Origin: Candidatus Photodesmus blepharonis
Lineage (GTDB): Bacteria > Pseudomonadota > Gammaproteobacteria > Enterobacterales > Vibrionaceae
DNA: 64,000 nt
Direction: 5' to 3'
Assembly: GCF_000731795.2 (NCBI RefSeq)
Contig: NZ_JGVK01000027.1
Span: 180,972-244,971, forward strand
The translations under genes and the position numbers were made by a program. The notes below the pieces were generated by a model. The model was not told the origin of the DNA. It saw nothing but the letters and a program-made list of their open reading frames with translations, and did not search any database. Positions 50,282 to 60,895 of the stretch are shown in pieces (position 1 is the stretch's first letter; each line of letters starts with the position of its first letter).

Positions 50282-50943
50282 GATGGATTTTTTACTTTGC
50301 AATCTTTATTTCGAAAGCGTTTATCTGTAGCCTGCTTCAGAGCAATTAGAAATCCCATGCTAATAAATGCTCCTGGAGGGAGCAATGCTAATAAGAAATT
50401 AGCATTGAAGTCGAAAATTTCAACCTTTATTGGAGTTGCCCATTGACCAAGCAGTAAATTTGCTCCATCAAAAATAGTACCATTGCCAGCTATTTCTCTT
50501 ATAGCACCAAGTAATACAAGGGTGATGCCCATTCCTGTTCCCATTCCTAAAGCATCTTGAGCAGCAGCTACTACGCTATGTTTTGATGCAAATGTTTCAG
50601 CTCGAGCGATGATAATGCAATTAGTAACAATGAGTGGGATGAATATACCTAAAGATAAGTATAATTCGTAGGTATACGCATTCATTAACAACTGAATACA
50701 AGTAACTAGCGACGAAATGATTATAACAAAAATAGGAATACGTATTTCTTTAGGAATGTGATTTCGTATTAATGACACTATAATATTATTAAAAAATAAA
50801 ACAAGCAAAGTTGCAATACCAAGACCGAGCGCGTTTATGATTGTTGTAGAAACTGAAAGTAATGGACATAATCCTAAAAGTTGTACTAATGCTGGGTTGT
50901 TTTCCCACATGTTAAATTGAATTTGAGACTTAACGTTATTCAT
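50278..50943 (-). CDS. rsxE: Rsx/Rnf electron transport complex subunit E
   Basis: Polytopic membrane subunit homologous to RsxA and NqrD, 221 residues, about six helices. It has the family segment [17 protein letters not shown] near the N-terminus, [14 protein letters not shown] in the middle and [18 protein letters not shown] near the end. It overlaps rsxG by 8 bases and nth by 4. Confidence 0.95.
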   Translation of the reverse strand: MNNVKSQIQFNMWENNPALVQLLGLCPLLSVSTTIINALGLGIATLLVLFFNNIIVSLIRNHIPKEIRIPIFVIIISSLVTCIQLLMNAYTYELYLSLGIFIPLIVTNCIIIARAETFASKHSVVAAAQDALGMGTGMGITLVLLGAIREIAGNGTIFDGANLLLGQWATPIKVEIFDFNANFLLALLPPGAFISMGFLIALKQATDKRFRNKDCKVKNPS

Positions 50944-51571
50944 ACAAATTTCTGCAATCTAAGGATTTAGAAAATAGAGTATCTTGGTTTTGGTTAATAT
51001 AGAGTACTGCGTTTTTTACTGCTTTGACGACTGCCCTCGGAGTAATTGTTGCGCCGGTAAATTGATCGAATTTTCCACCATCTTTTTTTACCTTCCAATT
51101 TGATAAGACACTGTCAGTTATTTTTTGACCTGTAAAGCTTAGAGCCCAATCTGTGATATGAAAATCAATCTTATTACCAAGTCCAGGAGTTTCTTTATGG
51201 GATAGAATCCTAACTCCAGTGATGGTACCGTCTCGTTTTATACCAATGATCATTTTTATTTCTCCATTGTAACCATCAGGCGCAATGGTTTCAATCGTTA
51301 AAGCTGTTGGTTGCCCATTTAGAGTTGCTAAACAGGAAGGTAGGGGACGATTTGTACCTAAAGCAGGATCAGTTATTAACGTACAGCATTGATGCAAATT
51401 ATTATCATAGAGATTATGGGGTATTATATGATCTAATATGGATATTACTTGTGCTGTTTCTTTTTCCTTAATTCGATCTTTAGTTAAATATTCAGTTAGA
51501 GCGACCAGTCCTGTAAATATACAAGCAAAAACTGCTAGAGTTAAACTGTTTTTTCTAGTTGCTGCTAACAT
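50936..51571 (-). CDS. rsxG: Rsx/Rnf electron transport complex subunit G
   Basis: Periplasm-facing subunit anchored by one helix (about 8-26), 211 residues. It carries covalent FMN on the Thr of an S/T-G-A-T motif; here FTGATITP puts it at Thr175, the position known for Vibrio RnfG. The preceding [10 protein letters not shown] motif is also conserved. GGAAAG lies just before ATG 51571. Confidence 0.95.
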   Translation of the reverse strand: MLAATRKNSLTLAVFACIFTGLVALTEYLTKDRIKEKETAQVISILDHIIPHNLYDNNLHQCCTLITDPALGTNRPLPSCLATLNGQPTALTIETIAPDGYNGEIKMIIGIKRDGTITGVRILSHKETPGLGNKIDFHITDWALSFTGQKITDSVLSNWKVKKDGGKFDQFTGATITPRAVVKAVKNAVLYINQNQDTLFSKSLDCRNLYE

Positions 51572-51580
51572 AGAACTTTC

Positions 51581-52624
51581 CTAATGTCCGTATGTGCGAG
51601 GTTTACTGTAGTAGTCAATTAATGGTACACACATATTTGCTAACAGTACTGCGAACGCAACACTATCAGGAAAACTACCCCAGCTTCGAATAATAAATAC
51701 CATTACACCTATAAAAGTACCAAAAACAAGTCGACCTTTGATCGTAGTTGAAGCTGATACTGGATCAGTAGCAATAAAAAATGCACCTAACATAGTTGAA
51801 CCAGATAAAAAATGGATACTCAATGGTGCGCATGTACCTGGAGAAAACAGTGTGAATAAACCACTGATTATTGCTAGACTGCTTAAAAAACTAACTGGAA
51901 TGTGCCAATGGATTACTTGTAACTTAAGCAATAGTAGTCCACCCATAAGATAAGAAAGATTGACTAATCCCCAGCTGCTCATTATTAAGTCTTTAAATTG
52001 AGGTTGTTGGAGAATTTCATCAACAGTTTTCCCGCTATGCAAAGCAGTTTTAAATAAATCTAACGGTGTCGCCATTGTGATTCCATCAACTCCTGTAAGA
52101 ATTTCTTGTAGTGGTAAATTTGCAGTGTTGAAATTTAAAAAAATTAATAAAAACGTATCGATAAATGAGATTGAGTTACTTGATTGTTGAGTTGATTCAA
52201 TCCAGCTATTCATTTGGATAGGAAAAGAAATCAACAAGACCACATAGGCGATCATTGCAGGATTGAATAAATTTTGTCCTAGGCCACCATATAGCTGCTT
52301 CGTTATAACGATTGCGAAAATTAGTCCAATGAATATAATCCACCATGGAGAAAGAGGGGGAATAGCAACTGCTAGTAACCAAGCAGTAACAAGTGCACTG
52401 TTATCTCGTAAAGCTGTTGTTGGAGGACGTTTTCTTGCCAGCATTACTAGTGTTTCTAAGAATAAAGCAACGCAGGTAGACCAAAAGAGTTGTATAATTG
52501 TTCCCCAACCAAAAAAGTAAGATTGTGTAATTAAACCTGGTAAAGTGCAAAGAGCGACCCATTTCATCAACTCTGGTGTGCTATTTCCATAGTTAAATTT
52601 TGTATAGAAAGGCAAAAGAGCCAC
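51581..52624 (-). CDS. rsxD: Rsx/Rnf electron transport complex subunit D
   Basis: Membrane subunit with nine or so helices, 347 residues. The covalent FMN threonine lies in [10 protein letters not shown] at about residue 186; other signatures are [31 protein letters not shown] and the terminal [14 protein letters not shown]. The start is GTG 52624 in a TAGTG overlap with the rsxC stop. Confidence 0.95.
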   Translation of the reverse strand: MALLPFYTKFNYGNSTPELMKWVALCTLPGLITQSYFFGWGTIIQLFWSTCVALFLETLVMLARKRPPTTALRDNSALVTAWLLAVAIPPLSPWWIIFIGLIFAIVITKQLYGGLGQNLFNPAMIAYVVLLISFPIQMNSWIESTQQSSNSISFIDTFLLIFLNFNTANLPLQEILTGVDGITMATPLDLFKTALHSGKTVDEILQQPQFKDLIMSSWGLVNLSYLMGGLLLLKLQVIHWHIPVSFLSSLAIISGLFTLFSPGTCAPLSIHFLSGSTMLGAFFIATDPVSASTTIKGRLVFGTFIGVMVFIIRSWGSFPDSVAFAVLLANMCVPLIDYYSKPRTYGH

Positions 52625-54345
52625 TATTTTTTCTCCTTAAAATTTTTTTCCTGTTTGAGAGTTTTTTCTTTTTGATTTTTACGAGTTTTCGCTTCTTTTT
52701 TCCGTTTATTACGCAATTTGATCATTTCTATATTGTCGGGTTCCAAATTTTTTTCATTTTCTGTTTTAAACTCTGTGATAGTAACAGAAACTGTTTTTAT
52801 GATGGGTTGTTCATTTTTTCTCGTTCGAGCTTTGACACGTGCGACAGCATCTGAGATAGCACGAGCATTATCCGCACTCTTCATTTTTTTGCGACGTTCT
52901 TGGCTTATTTTAGCCAAAGCGGTTTCACGTTCGATTCGATCTCTTTCCGTGCGTTGGTTTTTCTCTTTGAAACGTTTTTTGGCACGCTTGGCTGCTTTCA
53001 GTGCGTTGTTGCGAATTTGAATTTCTTTTTTAGCTTGACGATAATATTTTACCAATGGAATTTGACTTGGACAAACATAGTCACAGGCACCACATTCGAT
53101 ACAGTCTCCTAAATTTAATTTTTCGCATTGATCAAACTCTTTGGCCTTTGCATGCCATTGGAGTTGTTGAGGCAATAATGAAACAGGACAAGCATCTGAA
53201 CATTGACCACATCGAATACATGGCATTTCGTCTTGAGTCTTTTGTTTTTTTGGGGATATAAGTATACAGTTTGTCGTTTTGGTTACAGGTATATCAGCAT
53301 GAGGTAAAGTGATTCCCATCATAGGACCACCTAATATTAAAGATTCAGTTTTCTTGTTGAATTCATGACCGAATTCAACAAGAAGAGTTTGGATTGAAGT
53401 TCCGATAAGCGCCCATACATTACGTGGTTTCTTAAACTTTTCTCCAGATAAGGTGAGAATACGATTGATTAATGGTTTTCCATCGCAAATCGCTCGTTTA
53501 ATTGCATGTAGGGAGCTGACATTTTGGACTAAAATGCCAATATCTGAAGGTATTCCACCGCTTGGTACTTCTTTATTGGTAAGAATTTTAATTAATTGTT
53601 TTTCTCCGCCAGAAGGATATTTTGTGGGAATTATACGAATAATAAACTCTTTGTTTTTAGTGGATTGGTTTAATGCTTCTATAGCTTCTGGTTTATTATC
53701 CTCAATGCCGATAACAATTAATTTAGGTTTGAGAATATGCTTAACAATTTCGATCCCCTGAATCACTTCATCTGCATGGTATTGTATTAATGCATGATCT
53801 GCTGTGATATAAGGTTCACATTCTGCTGCATTAACGATAAAAATATCAGTATTAGATATTATAGACTGAATTTTTTTTGCAGTAGGAAAACCTGCACCTC
53901 CCATTCCAGAAATACCAGCTTGCTTAATATACTCAATTAATCTGTCTGGTGATTCTTGAAGAAAATTATCTACAGGTTTGACAGGAAGCCATTTGTCCTT
54001 TCCATCTGGCAAAATAACGATACACAGTTCGGCTAATCCAGAAGAGTTAGCAGCTGCATATTTTTTAATCGCAGTGATGGTGCCGGATGTTGGAGCATGA
54101 ATTGGTAATACAGAATTGGTATCATACTTAGTTAAGGCTTGTCCTTTCAAAACATATTCGCCGATTTCGACAAGAAGCCCACCAGATTTACCAATATGTT
54201 GTTTTATAGGAAGCAGAATTCGGTTAGGTAGTGAGGCGTGTATTAAAGTTCTTTGGAGTGATTGAGCTTTGCTTTCAGATGGCTGAATACCACCAGGGAA
54301 ATCCCAAAGTTTACCTAATTTGATTTGTTCAATAAGCGATATCAT
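52624..54345 (-). CDS. rsxC: Rsx/Rnf electron transport complex subunit C
   Basis: NADH-side subunit, 573 residues. The nucleotide/FMN region has [15 protein letters not shown] at about 144-158 and [14 protein letters not shown]; two 4Fe-4S sites are at Cys376/379/382/386 and Cys415/418/421/425. From about 433 on it is a low-complexity, lysine/arginine/glutamate-rich helical tail; in free-living Vibrio and E. coli this tail is longer and alanine-rich with repeats, so it is shortened and lysine-biased here. 40 bases after rsxB. Confidence 0.94.
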   Translation of the reverse strand: MISLIEQIKLGKLWDFPGGIQPSESKAQSLQRTLIHASLPNRILLPIKQHIGKSGGLLVEIGEYVLKGQALTKYDTNSVLPIHAPTSGTITAIKKYAAANSSGLAELCIVILPDGKDKWLPVKPVDNFLQESPDRLIEYIKQAGISGMGGAGFPTAKKIQSIISNTDIFIVNAAECEPYITADHALIQYHADEVIQGIEIVKHILKPKLIVIGIEDNKPEAIEALNQSTKNKEFIIRIIPTKYPSGGEKQLIKILTNKEVPSGGIPSDIGILVQNVSSLHAIKRAICDGKPLINRILTLSGEKFKKPRNVWALIGTSIQTLLVEFGHEFNKKTESLILGGPMMGITLPHADIPVTKTTNCILISPKKQKTQDEMPCIRCGQCSDACPVSLLPQQLQWHAKAKEFDQCEKLNLGDCIECGACDYVCPSQIPLVKYYRQAKKEIQIRNNALKAAKRAKKRFKEKNQRTERDRIERETALAKISQERRKKMKSADNARAISDAVARVKARTRKNEQPIIKTVSVTITEFKTENEKNLEPDNIEMIKLRNKRKKEAKTRKNQKEKTLKQEKNFKEKK

Positions 54346-54385
54346 AGCTGTCAGTCAACTTTTTTGTTTGAAAATCCAGGAATTA

Positions 54386-54943
54386 TCAAGTAGTATCGGT
54401 AATGTCCAGAATGGGGATTATGCTAGCTTGGCAATCTGAGGCACTCAGTGCCACTGGTATCATTTCAATACAGTTAGTTGGACAAGGAGCAACGCAAAGA
54501 TCACATCCTGTGCATTCATTTTCAATTACTGTATGTATTTTTTTTATTCCACCGACGATTGCGTCTACCGGACATATTTTAATACACTTTGTGCAACCGA
54601 TACACATGTCTTCGTGAATGAAAGCGATGGTTTTGGCTATTTTTTTTACTCCTTGTGAGTATTTTTTTGCTTCAACATTCATAAGATTTGCAATATTTTC
54701 AATGGTAGTTACACCTCCTGGTAAACATTTATTAATTTTTTCTCCATTTGCAACTGCTTCTGCGTATGGACGACAGCCAGGATATCCACATTGACCACAT
54801 TGCGTTTGAGGTAGAATACTGTCAATTTGATTAACAATAGGATCCGTTTTTACCTTAAAATAATTTGAAGCGAACCCAAGAGTAGCGCCAAATATCGCGG
54901 CTAGAAAAACTATAGTAAGCACAGCAATTAAAATTGAGTACAT
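54386..54943 (-). CDS. rsxB: Rsx/Rnf electron transport complex subunit B
   Basis: Ferredoxin-like subunit, 185 residues: an N-terminal helix, a 4Fe-4S site with [15 protein letters not shown], and two ferredoxin-type sites [12 protein letters not shown] and [12 protein letters not shown]. It passes electrons between RsxC and the membrane subunits. The ATG overlaps the rsxA stop by one base (TAATG). Confidence 0.95.
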   Translation of the reverse strand: MYSILIAVLTIVFLAAIFGATLGFASNYFKVKTDPIVNQIDSILPQTQCGQCGYPGCRPYAEAVANGEKINKCLPGGVTTIENIANLMNVEAKKYSQGVKKIAKTIAFIHEDMCIGCTKCIKICPVDAIVGGIKKIHTVIENECTGCDLCVAPCPTNCIEMIPVALSASDCQASIIPILDITDTT

Positions 54944-55524
54944 TACGGTGTTACCAATCCACTAAAGCCCATAAAAGCTATTGACATAAGACCTGCGGTA
55001 ATCATTGTGATAGAGGCACCTTTAAAGGGTAACGGTACATCTGCTACTGAGATACGCTCCCGCATTGAAGAAAACAAAATTAAGGCTAAGGAGAAACCTA
55101 CGGCGGCACTAAATCCATAGATTATTGATTCAACGAACCCATTATTTTCATTAATATTAAGTAAAGCAACACCTAATACTGAGCAGTTTGTTGTAATTAG
55201 TGGCAGGAAAATACCCAGCAAGCGATATAGAGTTGGACTGCTCTTTTGCACAAGCATCTCAGTGAATTGTACTACTACTGCAATGACTAAAATAAAGCTC
55301 ATTGTACGTAGATACCGCATACCAAGTGGTAACAAAATATACGTTTCGATAACGTATGCAGACATTGAGGCTAATGTCAAAACAAATGTTGTGGCGAATC
55401 CCATTCCAATTGCACTTTCTAATTTTTTAGAAACTCCCATAAAAGGACATAGGCCTAGGAATTTTGTAAGGACAAAGTTATTAACTAAAACATTACTTAC
55501 AAGCAGCAAGAGATATCCGATCAT
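54943..55524 (-). CDS. rsxA: Rsx/Rnf electron transport complex subunit A
   Basis: Six-helix membrane subunit, homologous to RsxE and NqrE. The frame is open to 55671, but the family begins just before [19 protein letters not shown] 55524 gives 193 residues, the standard length. ATG 55560 would add twelve residues, and neither start has a clear ribosome site. [14 protein letters not shown] and [14 protein letters not shown] are diagnostic. First gene of rsxABCDGE-nth-gloA. The complex couples NADH/ferredoxin electron flow to ion movement and, in E. coli, keeps SoxR reduced. Confidence 0.93.
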   Translation of the reverse strand: MIGYLLLLVSNVLVNNFVLTKFLGLCPFMGVSKKLESAIGMGFATTFVLTLASMSAYVIETYILLPLGMRYLRTMSFILVIAVVVQFTEMLVQKSSPTLYRLLGIFLPLITTNCSVLGVALLNINENNGFVESIIYGFSAAVGFSLALILFSSMRERISVADVPLPFKGASITMITAGLMSIAFMGFSGLVTP

Positions 55525-56057
55525 AGTTTTTATCGTATTTAAAGATACTTCAATCTCCATATTATCGTTCTTTGTGGATATAATAACAACTATGGAAAGA
55601 TAAAGTTTTAGATCAGCTAGAATAAATAAAGCAACGAAATTGTGATACATGAACAGGGAATTCATAAGCATTTTTATAAATTCTCTTGTTTAAAGAAAAC
55701 CTAATTATCCACAAAAATTGTGCATAACTATGTTGATGAATTTTTATGGAATTTCAATATTAACAAAATTATGATTGAGCTTTTTTCGAAAAAAAACTGG
55801 TGATAACGTATAGTTAATTTAAAATATACTAACTATATCATTACATAACACCAGAGGCATTTGATATCATAGAGACTGTTTTTGATGAACAAGGTATTGT
55901 AGAATACCAGTAGCACTACGAACAAGGTTAGATTATAGTGTCTAAGTTTATGTTTCAAGAGAAAATGTCGATGTTCTTTTAATATAGTCTACAGTTTGAA
56001 TATTTTCATATTGTTTTAAAATTAGTAAATTTTAGAAAATTCAGAGGAATAGATCTT
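55525..56057. other. Spacer between rsxA and rpmF with a possible yceD remnant
   Basis: About 533 bases. The left part should carry the rsx promoter (minus strand). At about 55839-55916 the plus strand reads TPEAFDIIETVFDEQGIVEY followed by a stop, which resembles the conserved middle of YceD (a P-E-A-Y/F-acidic-x-G-x-V pattern); yceD is the usual gene directly upstream of rpmF. Upstream and downstream frames are broken, so if real it is a relic. The rest shows nothing recognisable. Confidence 0.35.
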
Positions 56058-56228
56058 ATGGCTGTACAAAAAAATCGTAAAACACGTTCTAAGCGTGGTA
56101 TGCGTCGTGCGCACAATGCTTTGATTGGAAATGCGTTGTCTTTAGACATAACTTCAGGTGAAACTCATATACGCCACAGTGTAACATCTGAAGGTTATTA
56201 TCGCGGTAAAAAAGTTATTGGTAAGTAG
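56058..56228 (+). CDS. rpmF: 50S ribosomal protein L32
   Basis: A short 56-codon gene. The product [20 protein letters not shown] with a basic N-terminus and the C-terminal [17 protein letters not shown] is unmistakably L32. AGAGGAAT precedes ATG 56058. plsX starts 6 bases after its stop, so the rpmF-plsX-fab operon linkage is preserved. Confidence 0.95.
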   Translation: MAVQKNRKTRSKRGMRRAHNALIGNALSLDITSGETHIRHSVTSEGYYRGKKVIGK

Positions 56229-56234
56229 ATTTCT

Positions 56235-57260
56235 TTGCGAAATGTAATTGTTGCGCTTGATGCAATGGGTGGAGATTTTGGCCCTAAGGTTACGGTACCT
56301 GCTGCTATTCAGGCATTGTCGCTCTTTCCAGAGTTGAAAATTATTCTAACAGGTGATCGAAATTCGATTAAGTCTTGTTTGCTTTTTTCTGGTTACCAGT
56401 CAAATACTCGCCTAAGTATTGAACACACTAAGATAGTTGTGTCAGATTCGAAGAGGCCATCTTTGGCTCTACGTAGTAGTGTTGGTAGTTCAATGGAAAT
56501 GGCTATTAATTTAGTTTCCAGCAATCTCGCCAACGCTTGTGTGAGCGGTGGTAATACTGGTGCTTTAATGGCCTTATCTTGTTTTAGATTGAAGTTACTT
56601 CCTGGACTTGAACGTCCAGCGTTGGTGTCTGCATTACCAACCAAGCTTAGGAAGAAAACTTGGATGCTGGATTTAGGTGCCAATGTATCTAGTGATGCGG
56701 AGTCTCTTTTTCAATTTGCAATAATGGGTAGTGCATTGGCTGAACAACATCTAAGACGTTCAGCTAGGGTGGCAATTTTAAATGTTGGTGTAGAAGAGAT
56801 AAAAGGAAATAATTTAGTTAAACGTTGTTCTGAAATGTTATCTAAGAGTAAGTTGGTGAACTTTATTGGTTATATTGAAGGTAATCAGTTGTTATATGAT
56901 GTCGCAGATGTAATAGTATGCGATGGATTTGTCGGTAATATTTGTCTTAAGGTCTGTGAAGGTACTGCTAAATTGTTTATAGACAAGTTAAAAAACAACG
57001 TGATAAATTCCTCCATCAAAGGATGGATTGCAAAAAAATTGTTTTCTGAGTTGTTTGATGAATTAAGAGCATTAAATCCGGATCGGTATAATGGTGCGAG
57101 TTTTCTAGGACTGCGTGGTGTTGTTATCAAGAGCCATGGGAAGGCTGATGTATCCGCGATTGTTAATGCTATTGGTGAAGCGGTATATGAAGTGCAAGAA
57201 CAAGTGTCTACTTGCATCAGGGATCGTTTAAAAGCGGTTTTGCTTGAAAGAAAAAAATAA
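56235..57260 (+). CDS. plsX: Phosphate acyltransferase PlsX
   Basis: Makes acyl-phosphate from acyl-ACP for PlsY, the first step of phospholipid synthesis. 341 residues starting at TTG 56235 (the family start LDAMGGDFGP follows at once). Further motifs: ACVSGGNTGALMAL, KTWMLDLGANVSSDAE, EEIKGN and VVCDGFVGNI. In Vibrio and E. coli fabH follows directly; here the next 231 bases are empty and fabD comes next. Confidence 0.95.
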   Translation: MRNVIVALDAMGGDFGPKVTVPAAIQALSLFPELKIILTGDRNSIKSCLLFSGYQSNTRLSIEHTKIVVSDSKRPSLALRSSVGSSMEMAINLVSSNLANACVSGGNTGALMALSCFRLKLLPGLERPALVSALPTKLRKKTWMLDLGANVSSDAESLFQFAIMGSALAEQHLRRSARVAILNVGVEEIKGNNLVKRCSEMLSKSKLVNFIGYIEGNQLLYDVADVIVCDGFVGNICLKVCEGTAKLFIDKLKNNVINSSIKGWIAKKLFSELFDELRALNPDRYNGASFLGLRGVVIKSHGKADVSAIVNAIGEAVYEVQEQVSTCIRDRLKAVLLERKK

Positions 57261-57491
57261 TTCATTGTCAACTACTTATACACTTATCTAGCGTGCAATA
57301 TTGTTAGAGGAGTGGTATTATACATCCATAAAAAATGGGAACCAATTTAACTACTGTCGTGATTTTATCGATTGGACTTCAGTTTGCTTGTGAATCAGTT
57401 TTCTGTTTCAGAAAAATAATGAGCATCCTTTTGATTGTTTAGTTGCGTAGTTTTTGTCTTGAAATAATGTAAATTAAAATGAGTAAAGAAT

Positions 57492-58433
57492 ATGGGTAAA
57501 TTTGCTGTAGTATTTTCAGGGCAAGGTTCGCAAGTTATTGGTATGCTTGAAGAGCTAGAAAGACACTACGTTGCAGTGAAAGAGACTTTTTCCGAAGCAT
57601 CCAATGCGTTAGGATATGATCTTTGGTCTTTAGTTCAAAACGGTCCCGAGGAAGATTTAAATCAAACTTTCCGTACTCAACCAGCACTATTGGCTGCTTC
57701 GGTTTCTGTTTGGCGTATATGGAAAGAGCTTGGTTACGATCAACCAGTAAGTCTAGCAGGTCATAGTTTAGGTGAGTATTCCGCCTTAGTATGTGCTGAT
57801 GTCATCAATTTTCAAGATGCGATAAAACTTGTTGAATTGCGTGGTAAATTAATGCAAGAAGCAGTACCTGAAGGTACAGGTGCAATGTGTGCAATCATAG
57901 GTCTTAGAAAAGATATAGTTGAGAAAACTTGTAAAGAAGTGGAAAAGTGGGATGGGGTTGTTTCTCCAGCAAATTATAACTCTCCTTTTCAAATTGTAAT
58001 TTCTGGTAATAAATGTGCTGTAAAGCGAGTAGAAATGTTATGTAAGAAAGTTGGAGCTAAGTATACCTTTCCTCTTTCTGTGTCTGTACCTTCTCATTGT
58101 GCTTTAATGAGACCTGCTGCTGATAGGTTGGCTGCCAAACTTGCAGAAATTGAATTTACTACTCCTATTTTCCCAGTAATAAATAATGTGGATGTAGTTA
58201 CTGAGTTAAAACCAGAAAAGATTAAAATGGCATTGGTACGTCAGTTATATAGTCCAGTTCGTTGGACTGAAATTGTTCAGTTAATGAATAAACAAGGTGT
58301 AAAGTGTTTATTGGAAATGGGATCTGGTAACAGAGTACTTACTGGGTTGACTAAACGGATTGTGAAAATGCTTAAATCAGGAGTAATTAATGATATTGCT
58401 TCCCTTAATGCTGCGAAGGCTTTGATTTTCTAA
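57492..58433 (+). CDS. fabD: Malonyl-CoA:ACP transacylase
   Basis: Charges ACP with malonate. 313 residues; nucleophile Ser92 in GHSLGEYSAL and His203 in VPSHCALM, with the GQGSQ loop at about 10-14. The start is ATG 57492; a seven-codon out-of-frame mini-ORF begins 12 bases upstream (57480) and its stop overlaps the fabD start region. Ribosome site weak. Confidence 0.95.
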   Translation: MGKFAVVFSGQGSQVIGMLEELERHYVAVKETFSEASNALGYDLWSLVQNGPEEDLNQTFRTQPALLAASVSVWRIWKELGYDQPVSLAGHSLGEYSALVCADVINFQDAIKLVELRGKLMQEAVPEGTGAMCAIIGLRKDIVEKTCKEVEKWDGVVSPANYNSPFQIVISGNKCAVKRVEMLCKKVGAKYTFPLSVSVPSHCALMRPAADRLAAKLAEIEFTTPIFPVINNVDVVTELKPEKIKMALVRQLYSPVRWTEIVQLMNKQGVKCLLEMGSGNRVLTGLTKRIVKMLKSGVINDIASLNAAKALIF

Positions 58434-58457
58434 TTAAAAATAAAATTGAGGATTTAT

Positions 58458-59192
58458 ATGAATCTAAAGGATAAAATCGCCTTGGTTACAGGTGCTAGCC
58501 GAGGTATTGGTCGTGCTGTATCTGAACTGCTAATTGAATGTGGTGCAACAGTCATAGGCACAGCAACAAGTAAAGAGGGTGTGGTTGCAATTAGCGAAAA
58601 TTTTGGCAAAAATGGTAAAGGTTTTATTTTGGATGTAAGTCAGTCTGAGTCGATTGAATCAACTCTGAAAAACGTTAAAAGTGAATTTGGAGATATTGAT
58701 ATTTTAGTCAATAATGCTGGTATAACCCGTGATATTTTGCTGATGCGTATGAAAGACAAGGAGTGGAAGGATGTTATAGATACTAATTTAACATCTATTT
58801 TTCGCCTATCTAAGCTTGTCTTGCCTGGCATGATTAAAAAGCGTAACGGTCGTATTATTAATATTGGCTCTGTTATTGGTAGCATAGGTAATATAGGTCA
58901 AGCCAATTATGCTGCAACGAAAGCAGGTGTTGTTGGCTTAACTAAATCAATGGCGCGAGAAGTTGCTTCTCGAGGTATCACTGTAAACACGGTATCACCT
59001 GGTTTTATTGAAACAAACATGAGTGATGTTTTGAATGATAAACAACGTGAAGCGATACTAGTTAACGTTCCTATTGGACGCTTAGGTAATCCGCGTGATA
59101 TTGGCTTTGCAGTTGCCTTTTTGGCATCTTCGGAGTCAGCCTACATTACTGGTGAAACCTTGCATGTTAACGGTGGTATGTACATGGTTTAA
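58458..59192 (+). CDS. fabG: 3-oxoacyl-ACP reductase
   Basis: NADPH-dependent ketoacyl reduction in fatty-acid elongation. ATG 58458 (GAGG 6 bases upstream) gives 244 residues, identical in length to E. coli FabG; a TTG at 58446 is not needed. TGASRGIG is at 11-18, and the triad is Ser138, Tyr151, Lys155 (NIGSVIG and NYAATKAG). It is 24 bases from fabD. Confidence 0.95.
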   Translation: MNLKDKIALVTGASRGIGRAVSELLIECGATVIGTATSKEGVVAISENFGKNGKGFILDVSQSESIESTLKNVKSEFGDIDILVNNAGITRDILLMRMKDKEWKDVIDTNLTSIFRLSKLVLPGMIKKRNGRIINIGSVIGSIGNIGQANYAATKAGVVGLTKSMAREVASRGITVNTVSPGFIETNMSDVLNDKQREAILVNVPIGRLGNPRDIGFAVAFLASSESAYITGETLHVNGGMYMV

Positions 59193-59249
59193 TAAAAGAT
59201 CATATTTTCATTTCCAGAATTTGTACTAAATTTAAATCGAGGAAATTTT

Positions 59250-59300
59250 TGGTTTGACCAGTGAGTACATTCTTGCAACTTTCACTAATTTTAATAGACT
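59250..59300 (+). promoter_or_regulatory. Candidate acpP promoter with a FadR-like operator
   Basis: TGGTTTGACCA at 59250-59260 is an inverted repeat (TGGT and ACCA around TTG) that matches the core of the E. coli FadR consensus (TGGTCCGACCA) at 9 of 11 positions. Just downstream, TTGCAA (59274-59279) and TAGACT are spaced about 16 bases apart as a weak -35/-10 pair. acpP has its own promoter in E. coli. All by eye; the AT-rich context makes this tentative. Confidence 0.3.
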
Positions 59301-59343
59301 ACAAAGTCATTGTATTCAGCGAAATATTTAGAGGAAAAGTAAA

Positions 59344-59577
59344 ATGAGCAACATTGAAGAACGCGTAAAGAAAATTATTATTGAACAGTTAGGTATGGAT
59401 GAAGCAGAAGTTAAAAATGAATCTTCCTTTGTTGATGATTTAGGTGCTGATTCTTTAGACACAGTTGAGTTAGTAATGGCTTTAGAAGAGGAGTTTGATA
59501 TGGAAATTCCAGATGAAGAAGCTGAAAAAATTACGACTGTTCAAGCTGCAATTGATTATGTAAACGGGGCTCAGTAA
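59344..59577 (+). CDS. acpP: Acyl carrier protein
   Basis: 77 residues, acidic and helical. Ser37 in [12 protein letters not shown] is the phosphopantetheine attachment site. The GAGGAAAAG ribosome site is strong, as expected for one of the most abundant proteins. It carries the growing chain among FabD, FabG, FabF and FabV and donates to PlsX. A hairpin follows before fabF. Confidence 0.97.
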   Translation: MSNIEERVKKIIIEQLGMDEAEVKNESSFVDDLGADSLDTVELVMALEEEFDMEIPDEEAEKITTVQAAIDYVNGAQ

Positions 59578-59587
59578 TATCTTTCCT

Positions 59588-59607
59588 AGGTGGCCTGCTG
59601 GCCGCCT
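59588..59607 (+). terminator. Hairpin between acpP and fabF
   Basis: AGGTGGCC-TGCT-GGCCGCCT forms an 8-bp stem (one G-U pair) with a 4-base loop, followed by GTGATTTTAT. It lies 11 bases after the acpP stop and is the most GC-rich spot of the area. It probably acts as a partial terminator or RNA-processing/stability element that sets a high acpP:fabF ratio; such an element is present at the same place in related bacteria as I recall. Confidence 0.6.
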
Positions 59608-59653
59608 GTGATTTTATATATCTTCATTTGCCTCTATTCTGGAGAGTAAGATT

Positions 59654-60895
59654 GTGTCCAAGCGTCGTGTAGTTGTCACTGGAATGGGTATGCTGTCACC
59701 GGTAGGCAACAGTGTGCAATCCTCTTGGAGAGCCCTACAAGCTGGTCAAAGCGGTATTGTGAATATTGAGCATTTTGATACGACTAATTTTTCTACTCGT
59801 TTTGCAGGTTTAATTAAAAATTTTAATTGTGAAGGATATGTCTCTAAAAAAGATATGCGTAAAATGGATTTGTTTATTCAGTATGGCATTGTTGCCGGCG
59901 TCCAGGCATTATGCGATTCTGGTTTAATTATCACTGATAAAAATGCTTCTCGCATTGGTGTTGCTATTGGATCAGGTATTGGTGGTCTCGGTTTGATTGA
60001 GGCTGGTTATAAAGCTCTTAGAGAAAAAGGACCTCGTAAGATTAGTCCATTCTTTGTTCCTTCAACAATTATAAATATGATTTCTGGTTATATGTCTATC
60101 ATGCATGGATTACGTGGACCAAATATTGCGCTATCAACAGCGTGTAGTACTGGTCTTCATAATATTGGTTATGCAGCTCGTATGATAGCTTACGGTGATG
60201 CTGACGCTATAGTTGCCGGTGGAGCCGAAAAAGCATCTACACCTCTAGGTATGGGCGGATTTGCTGCTGCAAAAGCGCTATCTACACGTAATGAAGAACC
60301 TCAAAAAGCTTCTCGTCCTTGGGATAAAGGTCGTGATGGTTTCGTTCTCGGTGATGGCGCTGGTATCATGGTTTTAGAGGAGTATGAGCATGCAAAAGTA
60401 CGTGGTGCTCGTGCTTATTGTGAGCTCGTTGGTTTTGGTATGTCTGGAGACGCTTACCACATGACTTCTCCAAGTGAAGATGGTTCTGGAGGAGCTTTAG
60501 CAATGGAGGCTGCCATGTGTGATGCTGGAGTAATTGGTGAGCAAATTGGCTATATTAATGCACATGGAACATCTACACTTGTTGGTGATATCGCTGAAGT
60601 TAAAGGCATTAAACGTGCGCTTGGTGAAATTGGCTATAAAAAGGTTCTTGTTTCTTCAACAAAATCAATGACTGGGCATTTACTAGGGGCAGCAGGTTCA
60701 GTTGAGGCAATTGTTACAGTAATGTCCTTGGTTGACCAAATTGTTCCTCCTACAATTAATTTAGATAATCCCGAAGAGAACTTAGGTATCGACTTAGTGC
60801 CGCACACTTCTCGCAAAGTGAAAATGGAATACGCTGCTTGTAATTCGTTTGGTTTTGGCGGTACAAATGGGTGTCTTATTTTTAAGAAAATATGA
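59654..60895 (+). CDS. fabF: 3-oxoacyl-ACP synthase II
   Basis: Elongating ketoacyl synthase, 413 residues. Cys164 (STACSTG), His304 (NAHGTST) and His342 ([10 protein letters not shown]) form the active site. The start is GTG 59654 with GGAG about 10 bases upstream. With fabH absent here, FabF might also take part in initiation through malonyl-ACP decarboxylation, which is speculative. pabC, normally next, is missing. Confidence 0.96.
   Translation: MSKRRVVVTGMGMLSPVGNSVQSSWRALQAGQSGIVNIEHFDTTNFSTRFAGLIKNFNCEGYVSKKDMRKMDLFIQYGIVAGVQALCDSGLIITDKNASRIGVAIGSGIGGLGLIEAGYKALREKGPRKISPFFVPSTIINMISGYMSIMHGLRGPNIALSTACSTGLHNIGYAARMIAYGDADAIVAGGAEKASTPLGMGGFAAAKALSTRNEEPQKASRPWDKGRDGFVLGDGAGIMVLEEYEHAKVRGARAYCELVGFGMSGDAYHMTSPSEDGSGGALAMEAAMCDAGVIGEQIGYINAHGTSTLVGDIAEVKGIKRALGEIGYKKVLVSSTKSMTGHLLGAAGSVEAIVTVMSLVDQIVPPTINLDNPEENLGIDLVPHTSRKVKMEYAACNSFGFGGTNGCLIFKKI

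Noticed and set aside
53453..53761. 102-codon plus-strand ORF opposite rsxC
   Set aside because: Antisense shadow of rsxC with no motif or ribosome site.
55262..55603. 113-codon plus-strand ORF opposite rsxA
   Set aside because: Lies antisense to a clear family gene and has no recognisable features; a shadow.
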